From the NCBI GenBank assembly GCA_933822405.4, contig CAKOGP040002458.1, positions 48,124-112,123 of the forward strand: a stretch of 64,000 bases of DNA, given 5' to 3'. The notes under the pieces are model-generated. The model did not search any database. It was not told the origin of the DNA and saw nothing but the letters and a program-made list of their open reading frames with translations. Below, piece by piece: positions 1 through 10,960 of this stretch (position 1 is the stretch's first letter; each line of letters opens with the position of its first letter). This DNA is from Cylindrotheca closterium (Eukaryota; Bacillariophyta; Bacillariophyceae; Bacillariales; Bacillariaceae). Made by a program: the position numbers and the translations under genes.

Positions 1-557
1 CGAGAAACTTGCAGTCCCTTCATATGGGCAACCCTGGCAGCTCTGATGGAGAAGACGGAGAAATATTCCGCAATGGATTCTTGATTCAGATTGAAATCAG
101 AAAGATCATATATTTCGTTGTAGAATTTTTCTTCTTGTTGCAATTGTTCACTCAAGACGCATGTCTTTGATTCTTTAATGCGCTTGATTCGTTGTCTGCG
201 CTCCTTCGCGGAATAAAGGCCAACATAGGAGATTTCTTCAGTGTCGTCATCTCCGACGAAAGATGTAACCCCAGCCATGGCAAGGTTCTGAAGCCGTTTG
301 TCTTGCTTTCGCAAGTTCGCAAGGTCTTGCTTGGAATACCAGAGATTATCTGGGTTCGTGATGGGTGCTATGGAGCGCCTACATCGGACTCGGCTGTTGA
401 AGCAAACTTTGCGCTCTTTCCTCATGATAGGAGCGGTTTCATCCTTGGTTGGTGTTTGAAAGTGGAGACTTTCAGATTCATCGGTCTCTGCTGGTTCCAT
501 GCTGGTTTCCATGGACCTTTTGTGAGCGCTGGAGGTTTTGAAACTGTGCATTGACAT
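1..557 (-). CDS. Unrecognised acidic family protein, copy 1 (3' end outside window)
   Basis: I do not recognise a named family. The frame is open from an ATG at 557 (MSMHSFKTSS) to the left edge, so about 185 residues are visible and the C-terminus is missing. The clearest blocks are CFNSRVRCRRS, then NLWYSKQDLANLR, a GDDDTEEISYVGLYS stretch, a basic ERRQRIKRIK helix, and a C-terminal block with VAHMKGLQVS. All of these recur in the same order and strand in the gene at 1437-2201, so the two are tandem paralogues. Highly charged, with no signal peptide or membrane span; probably soluble. Copy 1 lacks the Thr run present in copy 2. Function unknown. Confidence 0.7.
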   Translation of the reverse strand, partial: MSMHSFKTSSAHKRSMETSMEPAETDESESLHFQTPTKDETAPIMRKERKVCFNSRVRCRRSIAPITNPDNLWYSKQDLANLRKQDKRLQNLAMAGVTSFVGDDDTEEISYVGLYSAKERRQRIKRIKESKTCVLSEQLQQEEKFYNEIYDLSDFNLNQESIAEYFSVFSIRAARVAHMKGLQVS

Positions 558-1436
558 CTCGCTGAAGTTTTCTGTGTCGTTCGGTTTGTGAGACCAATGA
601 TATCTTTCCCAAAAACCGGAAGTTCGAGAAGGAGTTCGGCACTTGACAGATTCTCAAAAAGTATAGGCATTTTTAAATAAACGGGAAGTACCGGTAGAAT
701 GATAAAAATTGATATCGATATGCCTGATTTCATTTAACGCGTGGAATGAAAATCGGACAAATACCGAGCAATGATTCGGATAGACGATCATATCCTAAGC
801 CTCAAGTCCAGTCAGAAAGGCTAAATGATTAGGGCAATACTAATCGTGATATGCAATTGCATGGATCGAAAACCTTTTTGGTGGCAAACGAGAACTTCGC
901 CGTTCGGTTTGGGCACAGATGCAAATGCATGCATCTATGATACTTAAGAGTCAGTCATATAGGTTCAGTAGCTTGTATTCGTTCAAAGTCGATCTCTGGA
1001 TTCAATTGCTCGACGCTTCTGTACCGGTACCGGTAGCGGTGTAGAAAGTAGCAGCTATATGACCTATCCGACCACTGTGATACATGATCAATCGCTGGCG
1101 TTCAGTCTAACGTGGCCCCGTTTAAAAGCAGGTGGATGATCCAGTATTTTCGAAAGTTCTGTATGTTTTGTGGCTCCAAATCTTTCACTGAAGCGAAGGG
1201 AACAGTGTAGCACCAGGTATACAGAGAGGTCTACGGTAGGGTTGTAAGATAGATGAAATAAAAGGTTTTGTAGCGGGAAAGTATAATCCTAGCAAAGTTT
1301 TGTAGCGGAAAAGTATCCTAGCAAAAGTTATATGTTTCTATTCATTCTATCATCCAAAGAGTACCACTGCAGTATTGCAAAATCATTGAGCACACGATTG
1401 CTCAATGTACCAGCGCGGTTCATGCGTTGGAAATTA

Positions 1437-2201
1437 TTAAGAGGCCGCTGCCGTCAAGCGGGCAATCAGTTTGCCTGCAGATCGGATCGAAGAATTTCGT
1501 ACTGGGCGATTGCCAGAGGTAGAGCGGGAGCGTTGGCTGCAAGAGCGTTGGCTGAAAGAATGTTGACTGCAGGATCGATGGCTGTCATCGAGGTCTGCGG
1601 TGGATTCCTCTTCCGAAAAGTTCTCAACATGCCAGGAAACTTGAAGTCCCTTCATGTGAGCAACCTTGGTAGCTCTCTTGGAGTATGTGGACATAAAGTC
1701 AGCAATGGACTCTTGGTCCAGAATGAATGGCTGGGAAAGGTCATCTTGTGCGTCGTAGAACTCTTCTTGCTGTTGCATCTGCTCGCCCAAGACACATTCC
1801 CTGGCTGCTTTGATGCGCTTGATACGTTGCTTGCGTTCCTTTTCAGAGTAGAGGCCAACGAAGGAGATTTCTTCGGTGTCATCGTCTCCGGTAAGAGATG
1901 TAGTTCCAATGGCGACAATGCTTTGGAGACGCTTGTCGTGGCTGCGCAGGCTTGCAAGATCTTCCTTGGAGTACCAGAGATTTTTGGCGTTGGCGACGGG
2001 TGCTTTGGAGCGCCTGCAACGGACTCGGCTGTTAAAGGATACTCTTTGTTCTCTCGCGGGAGTAGTAGTAGTCGTAGTCTCTTCCGTCTTGGGTGCTTGA
2101 AAGTGGAGACTTCCAGATTCATCAGTCTCTGTTGTTGGTTCCATGATGTTTTCCATGGACCGTTTGTGGGCGCTGGAGGTTTTGAAACTGTGCGTTGACA
2201 T
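1437..2201 (-). CDS. Unrecognised acidic family protein, copy 2
   Basis: A 254-aa paralogue of the partial gene at 1-557. I start it at ATG 2201 (MSTHSFKTSS), because the copy-1 start aligns here; the frame stays open for 37 more codons upstream, but nothing there is conserved. Blocks seen: RVSFNSRVRCRRS (about residues 54-66), NLWYSKEDLASLRS (about 75-88), GDDDTEEISFVGLYSEKERK (about 106-125), a basic KQRIKRIKAARECVL helix, and VAHMKGLQVSWHVENFSEEE near residue 190. The C-terminus is rich in Ser, Gln and Arg (repeats of SFSQRSCSQRS type). The WYSKED block and basic helix are typical of lineage-specific diatom hypothetical proteins. No catalytic motif is visible. Confidence 0.75.
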   Translation of the reverse strand: MSTHSFKTSSAHKRSMENIMEPTTETDESGSLHFQAPKTEETTTTTTPAREQRVSFNSRVRCRRSKAPVANAKNLWYSKEDLASLRSHDKRLQSIVAIGTTSLTGDDDTEEISFVGLYSEKERKQRIKRIKAARECVLGEQMQQQEEFYDAQDDLSQPFILDQESIADFMSTYSKRATKVAHMKGLQVSWHVENFSEEESTADLDDSHRSCSQHSFSQRSCSQRSRSTSGNRPVRNSSIRSAGKLIARLTAAAS

Positions 2202-4489
2202 CTTGTTGAATTCTTTTGGATCGTTCGGATTTGTGAGATATTCTGTTTTGTGAGAGAAAAAACATCGCTCCTCAACCCATCTGTCCAAGTCCAGCAAATG
2301 GATGATTCTCAAAATGAAACAGAAGTTTGTTTCCCAGTTGCCGAAACACTTATGTAGGTTGGAATGACTTGTGAATCTGGTGGATGGGAATGCCCAATTA
2401 CACTTAACGGTCAGTATTCGCTTTTATAGGATCATCGATTTTCAAACTACGATCATCAAAGATTGAAATAACGCGGTTGATTAAGGTCCAACTGTAAAAA
2501 CACGTTTTCTATCCCGGATTTCTTCTCTTCGAACAAAAAAGAACTGCCGGCCGATTCGCTTTTTTCATCAGGTGCGAGAAGATTCCCCGAACATATGTGA
2601 TCTGGTTCGACTATGGTCGTTTGATGTAGTGGAGGACCGTCTTTTCCTATGTAGAAATTATTCCGAGGTACCACCGAGTGCGATAATAGTTCGAGCAATG
2701 TTCCGGAATACCACACGATGCAATAAATAGTTCAAACAAGAACGATAAAAAAGTTTGAACAAAGGATAGAAAAGTAGTGGCGTGTCATCGTTAGACTTCT
2801 TGGGATCAATAAGGAAGATAAATAGAAATGTCCGGTTTTCGTTGCACTGGAGTAGAGTATCTCCGCGCTGGGGCTAATTGTTTCGGATCACACAGGAGCG
2901 TCTGGAGTACTGTATTGTACCCGCCGCGATACTGTACGGTAGGTATTACAGTACCTAAAGTACCTGGTAGTAATGGAAATCAATCTGAGAAAAGGATTCT
3001 TTATTGGCTGGATGAAGGAAATGACAAACACCGCAAAGCAGTTCCCACAGGATGAGATTCGAGGATGATTCAGTATGCATCATGATGAACGGTGACGGCA
3101 AAGACTTCTCAATCTTGCTTGCTTGCTTGCTGTCTAGTGTCGGCGTGATAGATATCTTGCAACTACAGTACTAGTACGGCCGATACCTCTTACTAGTACT
3201 ATGATACCACTGTGCTCTATGCTCTGCCTTGAGACGTTTTCGTGCCCTCTTGCTTTGATGGTTTCTGGGTGGTGCTGGTGAAATACCGACAAGAGCTACA
3301 ATACTGTCCTCAGAAACAAGGAGAGCCATCTCTTTCTTCCAGTCTTTGTTTTTGGCCTGTGATGCTGCACACTGAAGGCTACTACTCTCAACGCAGGAAG
3401 CAAATCACCAGCACACTAAAAAACAAGCCAGTTCTTCTTCCTGCCCTTTCATCTTTGTTCTCTCATGGCGGCTTGTTGATTGGGTAACCATCACGATTTC
3501 TTCTGTAACAATAAGGAGAATATCGATCAGCTGATTGGTCCTCGTTTTTGGCGGCGAGTAGTAGTAGTATTTCGGAACACCTACTTTAGTGTATTTATTT
3601 CACAAGAACAATAAAAAGACCAAGAATCCACCACCATCATGGGTGCAGCGGCCTTTGTACCCAATAATTGTTCATATCAGGAGGAGAGAGGTAGGAGTGG
3701 GATGGGATGAGATCTTGAAAATCATGGTGGTGGTGGTGGTTTGTTCTCGATTTATTCACCATCCAGCATTCGGTATCATCATTCCTCCTCCCTAATAGTA
3801 CCAGAGGACCACAATAGTGGTAGCAGTACCGGGAGGAGTATGGTGGCTGCATAGAAAGAATGGGCATGATGGCTGCTGCCTCCTGGTACTGTTTGGCTGG
3901 TTCCAGCATTCTCCTTGGAAGATCTCTTCTTGTTGCTTCATGCGACCTCATTTCTAATGTAAAGTATTGGTTGTAGTTTGGCTCGAGTTCCTGGGGTTTG
4001 ATCATGATACCTCCTGGGGGTAGTATTGAGTATGGGCCGGTGCTGGCGGAACAGCAGCAGCATCATGGCTGATCATCACCACCACGATCATGATGATGAT
4101 GATGATGATGATACTCCAGCCACAGCCAGCAGTGGTGGATGTTCTCGCGACGTCATCTAAAAAGAATAGGATAGGTTCCAACTACAGTATTAACATTTGT
4201 TCTACGACTATACTCTATAATTGTCTTCAACATTATTCTATATTGCATTGGTCGTACCGGTATAGCCAAAGAGTATCAGCACTTTCCTTTTTCCAATTCT
4301 CCAAATACCACAATTTCTCCCATCTATCGGAGCGTCGGACAGACACGATGCCGTCATTTGAATTCACGTGGTGTTGTTGTTGTTTTAAAAATTCATCGGC
4401 ATCAAAACAATTCGTACAATATACAATACCTATACTACTGTACTGTATTATATTATAGTATAATACTGTATTATATATTCCCTGTAATA
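2202..4489. other. Intergenic, no supported gene
   Basis: Several short open frames occur on both strands, but none has recognisable domains or coding-like composition. The stretch contains short palindrome-rich patches built on GTAC and GGTACC-like words (about 2910-2970, 3165-3205) and a trinucleotide ATG/CAT run at about 4090-4110. Confidence 0.5.
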
Positions 4490-5686
4490 ATGATTACGAC
4501 AGAAACCTTTTTACCTCTGCCGCACGGTGATACTTATGTGCGGATTGATTCAATAATAACAGCATCACCTGATTCAACTAATACAAATGCATCCACAACC
4601 ACATTTTTGTTGGTCCACGGAGCCACGGTCCCTCATTGGCAATTTGATCGTCTCGTTCCCATTTTGCTTGCACACAACAACAACAACAACAACAACACTA
4701 ATACTGCGGGCGTAACTAATCGCATCATTCGGCTGGATTTGTACGGACATGGCAAATCTGCCCGACCTCGCCATGTTCGTCATGATCTTTCCCTCTTTGT
4801 GGAACAAGTCTGGGGCGTCATTCAACATTATCAATTGGATGATAGTAGCAATAATAATCACAATAATAAGTATGATAACAATAATAGCAATGGGCAAGCA
4901 GCAGCAGCAGGTGGTGGTGGTGGTGGTAGCGGCGCTGATAACAAGTTGATTGGTTTGGGACATTCCTTGGGAGCTGCCGTCTTGGTGGGAGTCGCGTCTT
5001 CTCACAATAATTCCTCATCATCATCATCATCATCATCATCCTCACCATCATCATCATTATTATTTCATCATTTGATATTATCGGCACCCATGTTGAACTT
5101 TATGCAATTGAATCCTTCTCTCAAAGTCATCATGAGCCTTCCATGTGTGGGCGAAGTGATTATGAAATTGATTTTGGATCCCTTTTTGCGGGCGAGACGA
5201 AAGAAACGCAATTTCATCCAGTGCCAACAACAATTACAAGAATGTTTTGATGGTACATCCTTGTTGCAAATGTTTCGGGATGGTGCCTTGGGAGATCAAT
5301 CCATGGTATATCAACGATTGGGTGACCAATTGCGATTGTTGTCATGTGGCAGTGGCAGTGGCATTGGTGGTGGAAACAATACCAACAATACCAACAATGA
5401 CAACAACAATGACAACAATACCAATTGTACTAAAATATTGGTACTTTGGGGATCTCACGACAAGGTAGTGAATGGTCATCACATGGCTCAAATCATTGAA
5501 CTGTTGGATCCCTTCTTTGGATTGGAGAATCATGATAATCATGATAACAACAATAAACATGGACGAGCATTAGTATTGGAATACGAACGATTGGGTGGAT
5601 TGGAACACAATCAATTGAGCGCCGATCCACATCGTTGCGCCGAGGCCATCTTTCGTAGAATGACGGGAAATCCATCCATAATATGA
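4490..5686 (+). CDS. Alpha/beta hydrolase fold protein
   Basis: A 398-aa alpha/beta hydrolase, probably an esterase, lipase or acyl-transfer enzyme; the substrate cannot be read from sequence. Visible: the strand-3 oxyanion motif LLVHGATV (His43-Gly44), LDLYGHGKS, the nucleophile elbow GLGHSLGAA with Ser159 (GxSxG), the acid in LVLWGSHDKVV (Asp324), and the catalytic His in LEHNQ (His373). All three triad residues are present, so it is probably active. Asn, Gly and Ser homopolymer tracts are inserted in loops (about residues 66-71, 120-150 and 180-195), without breaking the core. I chose ATG 4490; the 44 in-frame codons before it are AT-rich and unlike protein. No signal peptide at this start. 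The next gene is convergent, on the minus strand. Confidence 0.85.
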   Translation: MITTETFLPLPHGDTYVRIDSIITASPDSTNTNASTTTFLLVHGATVPHWQFDRLVPILLAHNNNNNNNTNTAGVTNRIIRLDLYGHGKSARPRHVRHDLSLFVEQVWGVIQHYQLDDSSNNNHNNKYDNNNSNGQAAAAGGGGGGSGADNKLIGLGHSLGAAVLVGVASSHNNSSSSSSSSSSSPSSSLLFHHLILSAPMLNFMQLNPSLKVIMSLPCVGEVIMKLILDPFLRARRKKRNFIQCQQQLQECFDGTSLLQMFRDGALGDQSMVYQRLGDQLRLLSCGSGSGIGGGNNTNNTNNDNNNDNNTNCTKILVLWGSHDKVVNGHHMAQIIELLDPFFGLENHDNHDNNNKHGRALVLEYERLGGLEHNQLSADPHRCAEAIFRRMTGNPSII

Positions 5687-5867
5687 TATACCGTATACAT
5701 AAAGACTGACTAGAGCTAGGACTACAGTACTGGTGTGTATAATATAATAAATGTTTTTCCGTTTATAGTGTTTGTGTATTTCCTTTTGCTTTGCATCCAA
5801 TCCAATCCAATCCTATCCAAAATCTTCTATGTTTTCCATAATATGCAATAACACATCATCATGATTA

Positions 5868-7710
5868 TTATGGAACCGCACGATTCTGGTCCAGAGGCAT
5901 TCGAGCATGATGACCTTGGGCGCGATGATTTCCATCATGATTTTGTTGTTGTTGCTGTTGTTGCTGCTGATGGGAATGGTATTGGGCATCCTGATTGAAT
6001 TGCTGTTGTTGCTGTTGTCCAGTAACAGTGCCACCAGTCGAATGGAATTGTTGTTCGGCATTGTTCATGAGATGATTTTGATTGACATTGTGAGGATGTT
6101 GTTGTTGATGCTGATGCATGTGTTGTTGCTGTGCCTGTTGCTGCTGTTGAATGATATCTTGCTGCTGTCCAGCCATTCCAGCAACATTACCAGCAACATT
6201 AGTAGTGGCAGGCAAGATACGTGCCGACTGGGCTGGATTCTTGGTAAGAATTTCGGCTCGAGTGATAGGAATGGGTTCTTCAATCATCCATTCCCATCCT
6301 TCGTCTTGATAGGTTTTACTGTTGAAAATGTATTGCATGGCTTCAATGCCTTCCACAATCATACCAAAACAAGAATCTGCTTGATGATCGAGGGCATGTT
6401 GATCTTGTCCACCGGGTCCATGAGCCTCTTCGTTATTGACCTTGTTGATGTAAAAGTCGGGTCCACCAGGACGTCCTGTAAATCCAAGAGTGTATTGAGC
6501 ATGAGGATAATCGTCCGAGTAATCGGGAAAGATTAATTCTTCCAGACCCAAATCGTAAAAGTGTCCAACTCGTTTTTCTTCGTACTCTTCGTCCGACAAT
6601 TCTCCACCCTCGTAATCTTCTTCCCAGACTTGGGGCCCTATTTGCAAGACGTGGGGTCCATTGAGGTAAAAGTAATTTTCGGAATTCCAGAGACCATGTT
6701 CGACTTGTTCCAAAAAGAAATGGACCGCATGAGGGACTAGATCGAGTGGAGCCATTTGAATGACCATGCGTTGTTCCGGACCCAAGTTGCCCATTCCATC
6801 GGGAATGCGAAAGTACATGGCAACCTTGTGAGGACCAGGACCGAATCTGCGTATTATGAAAAATGTGAATATGAATATGAGTATGATGTATGGTTAGTCG
6901 TTGAATACAATCCACATAATCCAAATAATACAATCCACATAGTATACATAAAAATACAACAACAACTTACCGTTCCAAAATGATCCGCTTGGCATCCTTT
7001 CTCACTCTCGATTCCAGGAGTGTAATTTGATCGTAATAGGCTTCTTCTCTCCATTCTCTAATTTCTCTCTTTTCTCGCTTGCGTGCCTTGGCCTTTTCGG
7101 ATTCGTGCTTGTCTAGCAAGGTGTCACGGTGAGTAGACAATTCTTTGATCTGTTCTTGCAACAATGATACTTTGGAAGAATGCTTGTCCGTATGATCCCG
7201 AATGGAATCCTTGGCTTCTTGACGAATGGAGTACGCTCGACGGCGTTCGGCTTGAATGAATTCAATCACTTCTTGAACATTCAAGGCGGAACCGGCCTCC
7301 TTGTAAATGGTTTTCAATTGGCTGCCCTTGCTCCAATTCATGCTCGTGGCAATCAACGCCCAAAGTCCAAAGATGCCACAGGCAATCCAAGGAATCATTT
7401 GTGCCATGTCACCGCTGCCAAACATGCTAGAGCCTCCTCGTCTCTTACTGGCGTACTTGTTGTCATCGGACAACAGGCTGCTGCTGCTTGCTGGACCGGC
7501 GCTGTATCCACCGTATCCATTGTTGCTACCGGAATAACCACCGTACGAGCCACCACTAGATTGTTGTTGCTGTTGTTGATAACCACCACCACCAACGCCA
7601 CCAACGCCAACACCTGCTCCACTTGCACTGCTAAAGCTTCCACTTCGAGCATACGCTGGGTCAGCCGTGTTGGTGGGCAATCCACTAATGGAGTGTCGAT
7701 TTCGGAGCAT
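5868..7710 (-). CDS. Membrane-anchored cyclophilin-like protein (two exons)
   Basis: Join of 7710..6971 and 6846..5868, 572 aa. Splicing at GTAAGT/CAG restores a continuous RFGPGPHKVAMYFRIPDG across the junction, which supports the model. Order: Gly/Gln/Ser-rich N-terminus (1-95), one hydrophobic span around residues 103-125 (MIPWIACGIFGLWALIA), a charged coiled-coil stretch (about 150-245), a cyclophilin-like domain (about 248-440, with YTLGFTGRPGGPDFYI and CFGMIVEGIEAMQYIF as strand landmarks), and a Gln/His/Asn-rich tail. The domain resembles the peptidyl-prolyl isomerase fold, but I do not see the classic catalytic FHR-type Arg motif. It may be a non-catalytic protein-binding version. Likely endomembrane-anchored. 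Confidence 0.75.
6847..6970 (-). other. Intron of the cyclophilin-like gene (124 bp)
   Basis: Donor GTAAGT at 6970 and acceptor CAG ending at 6847. Removal joins a CG overhang to A and keeps the frame; total coding length is then exactly 573 codons including stop. Confidence 0.85.
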
Positions 7711-8368
7711 TTTGTGTGTGTCTTTGTGTTTCTTTGTGTGTCTTTGTTGGATTATTTGATTATTTATAGAAAGAGGAGAGGTTCTTTCTTTTTTCTTCTT
7801 CTAGCAATAGCAATAACAATAGCAATAATACAATGCTGATTGATTTGCAAGTGGCCTTCTTTTGTTGTATTATATTATATTAATAGCAACACAAGTATAC
7901 ACGCACACACTGCACTGTATGACGAATGACGAATGATGATGGTTTTGGGTTTTTTTGTCACGACTTCCACTCGAAGCATTGTTGGGAGGAGTTGCCGGAC
8001 AGGCATTGTAACGGTTCGAAGTATGGAACTTGTACGTATGCTTCTGTACAATACCGTACATTAGAGCGCCAGATCAGTATTCCGATCTAACTGACTATAG
8101 AAGATGATATTTTGGCCGGCGTGATAAAAAGCATGGACGGCTGCCGAGAGCGTTTGATGTATTGCATTGGAGGTCGAACATTCCAAATTCCACATGCCGT
8201 GGTGCGTCATGTCACGTCGGACATTTTGTGACATCTATATTCAATATTGTTGTTGACGATGATGACTATATTATTATGTGCGTTCTTTTTCTCAAACGTA
8301 TCCAAACAAACAAAGAAACGAAGAGAGAGAGGGTTTATATTGGATGCTGTACCTGAATCGGATATAGA
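7711..8368. other. Shared upstream region of two divergent genes
   Basis: This 658-bp stretch lies between the starts of the cyclophilin-like gene (minus) and the bestrophin-like gene (plus), so both promoters must lie here or nearby. It has a GTGTCTTTGTGT run just upstream of the minus-strand start. I see no other gene. Confidence 0.5.
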
Positions 8369-10561
8369 ATGTTGGGTGCCTCCTTTCGTTCCCGACAATC
8401 TCGATTGCTGCTGGCAACAAACAACATGCACGCGGTTCTTGCTACTAGTTATTATAATTGTATTCCTAGTACAACAAGACTTCTCATTGTTGCACCAACA
8501 GCAACAACAACAACAACAACAACATCAGTTCGTGGTCGTTCGTTGGCTTCCATTTGTTATGGATCAGGCGGTGGTGCTGCTGCTAATGATGATGACGATG
8601 ATGATTCTTCGATACCTCATCCTCCAATTCATCATTACAAGCCGACTGCTGATGCTGCTGAAACTGCTGCTGCTACTAGTATTATTAATAGGACTCCTAC
8701 TCCTATTCTTCGCCATAGTACCAATAAGAATGCCAAAAAGAACCATGATGCCCCGTCGTCTTTGTCTTCCATCCTCATGGCGACGAGTGCCGTCAATAGT
8801 TCTCAACAACGAGAACAATACGAACAACAGCAACAACAACAACAACAAGTCGCCGAGCCACGACGAACCAATCCACCACGTCAATGGGAGAATGATGCTA
8901 CTACTATTTCCAGTAAAGAAGAACAAGACGAAGAAGGAGCTTTTTGGTGGCAGAAATATTACAAACTGAAATTTCCCACCAATCCTTCCCAATTGTTCGA
9001 GTCGTCAAGTGCTCTCATACAACAACGATTGGCTGCCTCGCCGGATGTTTTGACCACTATCAATGTCGCCATTGCCACCAACCTGTGTTATTACAATACT
9101 CAGCATATTGTTATTGCAACAATGCATCATAATGACAATAATAGCAATATCAATACCAATACCAATCTGGCAGACAGCATTGTGGGACTGGACCCTGGAA
9201 TCTTTGCCGGAATGACGGCAGCCATACTGGGCGTCCTCATGGTCCGTGCGGCTCAACATCATCTTGCAGCATTTCAAGCTTATTCATCTTCTTCTTCTTC
9301 TTCGGTTTGGACAACAAGACATCAACAAGAAAGGATTCGGGACGTCGTGTGGGACGAACTGCATCATGTGACACGAGACTTGGCGGGGAATACCATGATG
9401 TGGTTGTCCAATAACAACAACAACAATAACAACAACAACAATAACAATCATGAGAATGCTACTCAAGAAATGCAACAACAACAACAACAACGCATGCTAT
9501 ACCTCATCAAGGCCTTTCCAGTGGCGCTCCGTTGTCATTTGGATCAAACAGCAGCTAGACAGTATGATAATGAGGACGATGATATGAATGACAATGGCGA
9601 TATGAATGACCGATGGCAACAACGGAATAACAACAACAAAAACAACAACAACAACAAGGACGATTATGACGAAATGTTACAGGTCTTTGATGGAGACAAA
9701 TCCAATCCAGACTTTGGGAAAATCGTTACCACCTTTCAAAAGGGTCAGAATCTACCACTGGGGATTATCTCGTGGATGCGACAAATCATTGCAACGAATC
9801 ATCAGGTTTATCATCATCATCATGATAATGATGTTAGTGATGCTAGTGATGATCATTATGATGAATATGCCAGTTACAATAATAATAACCAAGAAATGAA
9901 TCACCAAGTGTCGCGTCTCGTGGGATGCTTGGGCAAGTGCGAGCGGTTAGCATCATCATCAACAACAACAATGACGACGACGACGACGACGACGAATCGT
10001 CCAATATCATTATTATTGCCACCCAATAAAAGTAATATTGCCAAAGACGCAACCTTGGCCTTGTATCTTTGGTCCAATATGCTTCCCTTTGCCATGTACG
10101 AATCTTTGGGATTGGCGACCATACCAGCCTCCATCTTGGTGTCGTGGGCAATTTTGGGGGGGATGGAACATGTTCATCAAGTATTGGAGAAGGACAAGGA
10201 GGAGAAGGAGGAGGAGGAAGAAGAAGAGGAACCCTTGGAAATAAGGTTGCCATTGAAGCAATACAGTCAAGATATTTGTTCCAGTGTCAATGACATTCGG
10301 GATACCTACTTGATGGGAAGAGGATTGCCTACTGCTGCTGCTGCTGCTGCTACTACTACTGCTGTTGTTGTGGACACTAGTACTAGTGCCGAGACGAATA
10401 GGATGACCGGAGTGCCTCCAAGGAAACGCCCTAATGTTCTGGACAACACCATGATGCCAGAGTTTCAAAATGGAGCATCCTTGAATGGACATGAGGACCA
10501 GCATCACAGTCACGATGAGTTCCATAGAGCAACGGCAAAGAGGATAAGTGCTCATTCCTGA
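8369..10561 (+). CDS. Bestrophin-like anion channel, possibly plastid-targeted
   Basis: A 730-aa protein of the bestrophin/UPF0187 family, which forms pentameric anion channels (chloride, in some algae bicarbonate). Landmarks in family order: a hydrophobic segment near 271-297 (FAGMTAAILGVLMVRAAQHH), VVWDELHHVTRDLAGNTMMW, LYLIKAFPVALRCHL (about 378-392), LPLGIISWMRQI (about 463), VGCLGKCERL (about 516), and LALYLWSNMLPFAMYESLG followed by TIPASILVSWAILGGMEHV (about 562-601), then a cytosolic SQDICSSVNDIRDTYL helix. The family core is stretched by Asn, Gln, Thr, His and Glu tracts. The usual acidic loop after the last helix is replaced by a Lys/Glu run. The N-terminus is Arg/Ser/Thr-rich and low in acid, fitting an organelle transit peptide, but no ASAFAP motif is evident. 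Confidence 0.7.
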   Translation: MLGASFRSRQSRLLLATNNMHAVLATSYYNCIPSTTRLLIVAPTATTTTTTTSVRGRSLASICYGSGGGAAANDDDDDDSSIPHPPIHHYKPTADAAETAAATSIINRTPTPILRHSTNKNAKKNHDAPSSLSSILMATSAVNSSQQREQYEQQQQQQQQVAEPRRTNPPRQWENDATTISSKEEQDEEGAFWWQKYYKLKFPTNPSQLFESSSALIQQRLAASPDVLTTINVAIATNLCYYNTQHIVIATMHHNDNNSNINTNTNLADSIVGLDPGIFAGMTAAILGVLMVRAAQHHLAAFQAYSSSSSSSVWTTRHQQERIRDVVWDELHHVTRDLAGNTMMWLSNNNNNNNNNNNNNHENATQEMQQQQQQRMLYLIKAFPVALRCHLDQTAARQYDNEDDDMNDNGDMNDRWQQRNNNNKNNNNNKDDYDEMLQVFDGDKSNPDFGKIVTTFQKGQNLPLGIISWMRQIIATNHQVYHHHHDNDVSDASDDHYDEYASYNNNNQEMNHQVSRLVGCLGKCERLASSSTTTMTTTTTTTNRPISLLLPPNKSNIAKDATLALYLWSNMLPFAMYESLGLATIPASILVSWAILGGMEHVHQVLEKDKEEKEEEEEEEEPLEIRLPLKQYSQDICSSVNDIRDTYLMGRGLPTAAAAAATTTAVVVDTSTSAETNRMTGVPPRKRPNVLDNTMMPEFQNGASLNGHEDQHHSHDEFHRATAKRISAHS

Positions 10562-10624
10562 TTCTTCAGTGATTCAGTCATTGGTTTATATTCTATTGAT
10601 TGATTGATTGAATGAATGAATGAA

Positions 10625-10960
10625 TGGATAGAAAACGATTGAAAATCGGTGCACACCATAAGAAGCTGGATCCATAGTCGTGTCTGGGTCCTAAGGCGGT
10701 ATCCGCCAGCATTGAACTGTTGATTGCAATTGTTCATATTGAATGGATAGAAATGGATTGAAAAAGATGCATGTCGGTGCACTCCAGAGGAAGCTGGATC
10801 CACAATCGTGTGTGGGTCCTACACTATACCCGCCAATGAAGTATTCAATTTGACTCCTGGATAGAAATGGTGAGCCGAATGTCGGTACACACCAAGCAAG
10901 AGCTGGATCCAAAATCGTGTGTGGGTTCTACAGTTCCTGCCATTGAGCCATCGAACTACT
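10625..10960. repeat. Degenerate tandem repeat, three copies of about 110-130 bp
   Basis: Each copy contains AGCTGGATCC followed by a TCGTGT-GGGTCCTA block and preceded by GGTGCACAC or GGTACACACC. The AGCTGGATCC word starts at about 10663, 10792 and 10901. Spacers carry GAATGGATAGAAATGG. A short TTGA/ATGA simple repeat lies just upstream, at about 10597-10627. Confidence 0.75.

Noticed and set aside
422..733. 103-codon minus-strand frame
   Set aside because: Overlaps the paralogue frame (start 557) in a different phase; only the other phase is conserved with 1437-2201.
1332..2198. 288-codon plus-strand frame
   Set aside because: Antisense shadow of the gene at 1437-2201; the minus frame is the one conserved in the tandem copy.
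2456..2716. 86-codon minus-strand frame
   Set aside because: No domain, no homologue in the window, low-complexity neighbours.
3637..4005. 122-codon minus-strand frame with a His run
   Set aside because: Composition follows a simple CCA/CAC repeat; nothing supports translation.
8247..8969. 240-codon plus-strand frame
   Set aside because: Out-of-phase shadow of the bestrophin-like gene, driven by CAA/CAT runs.
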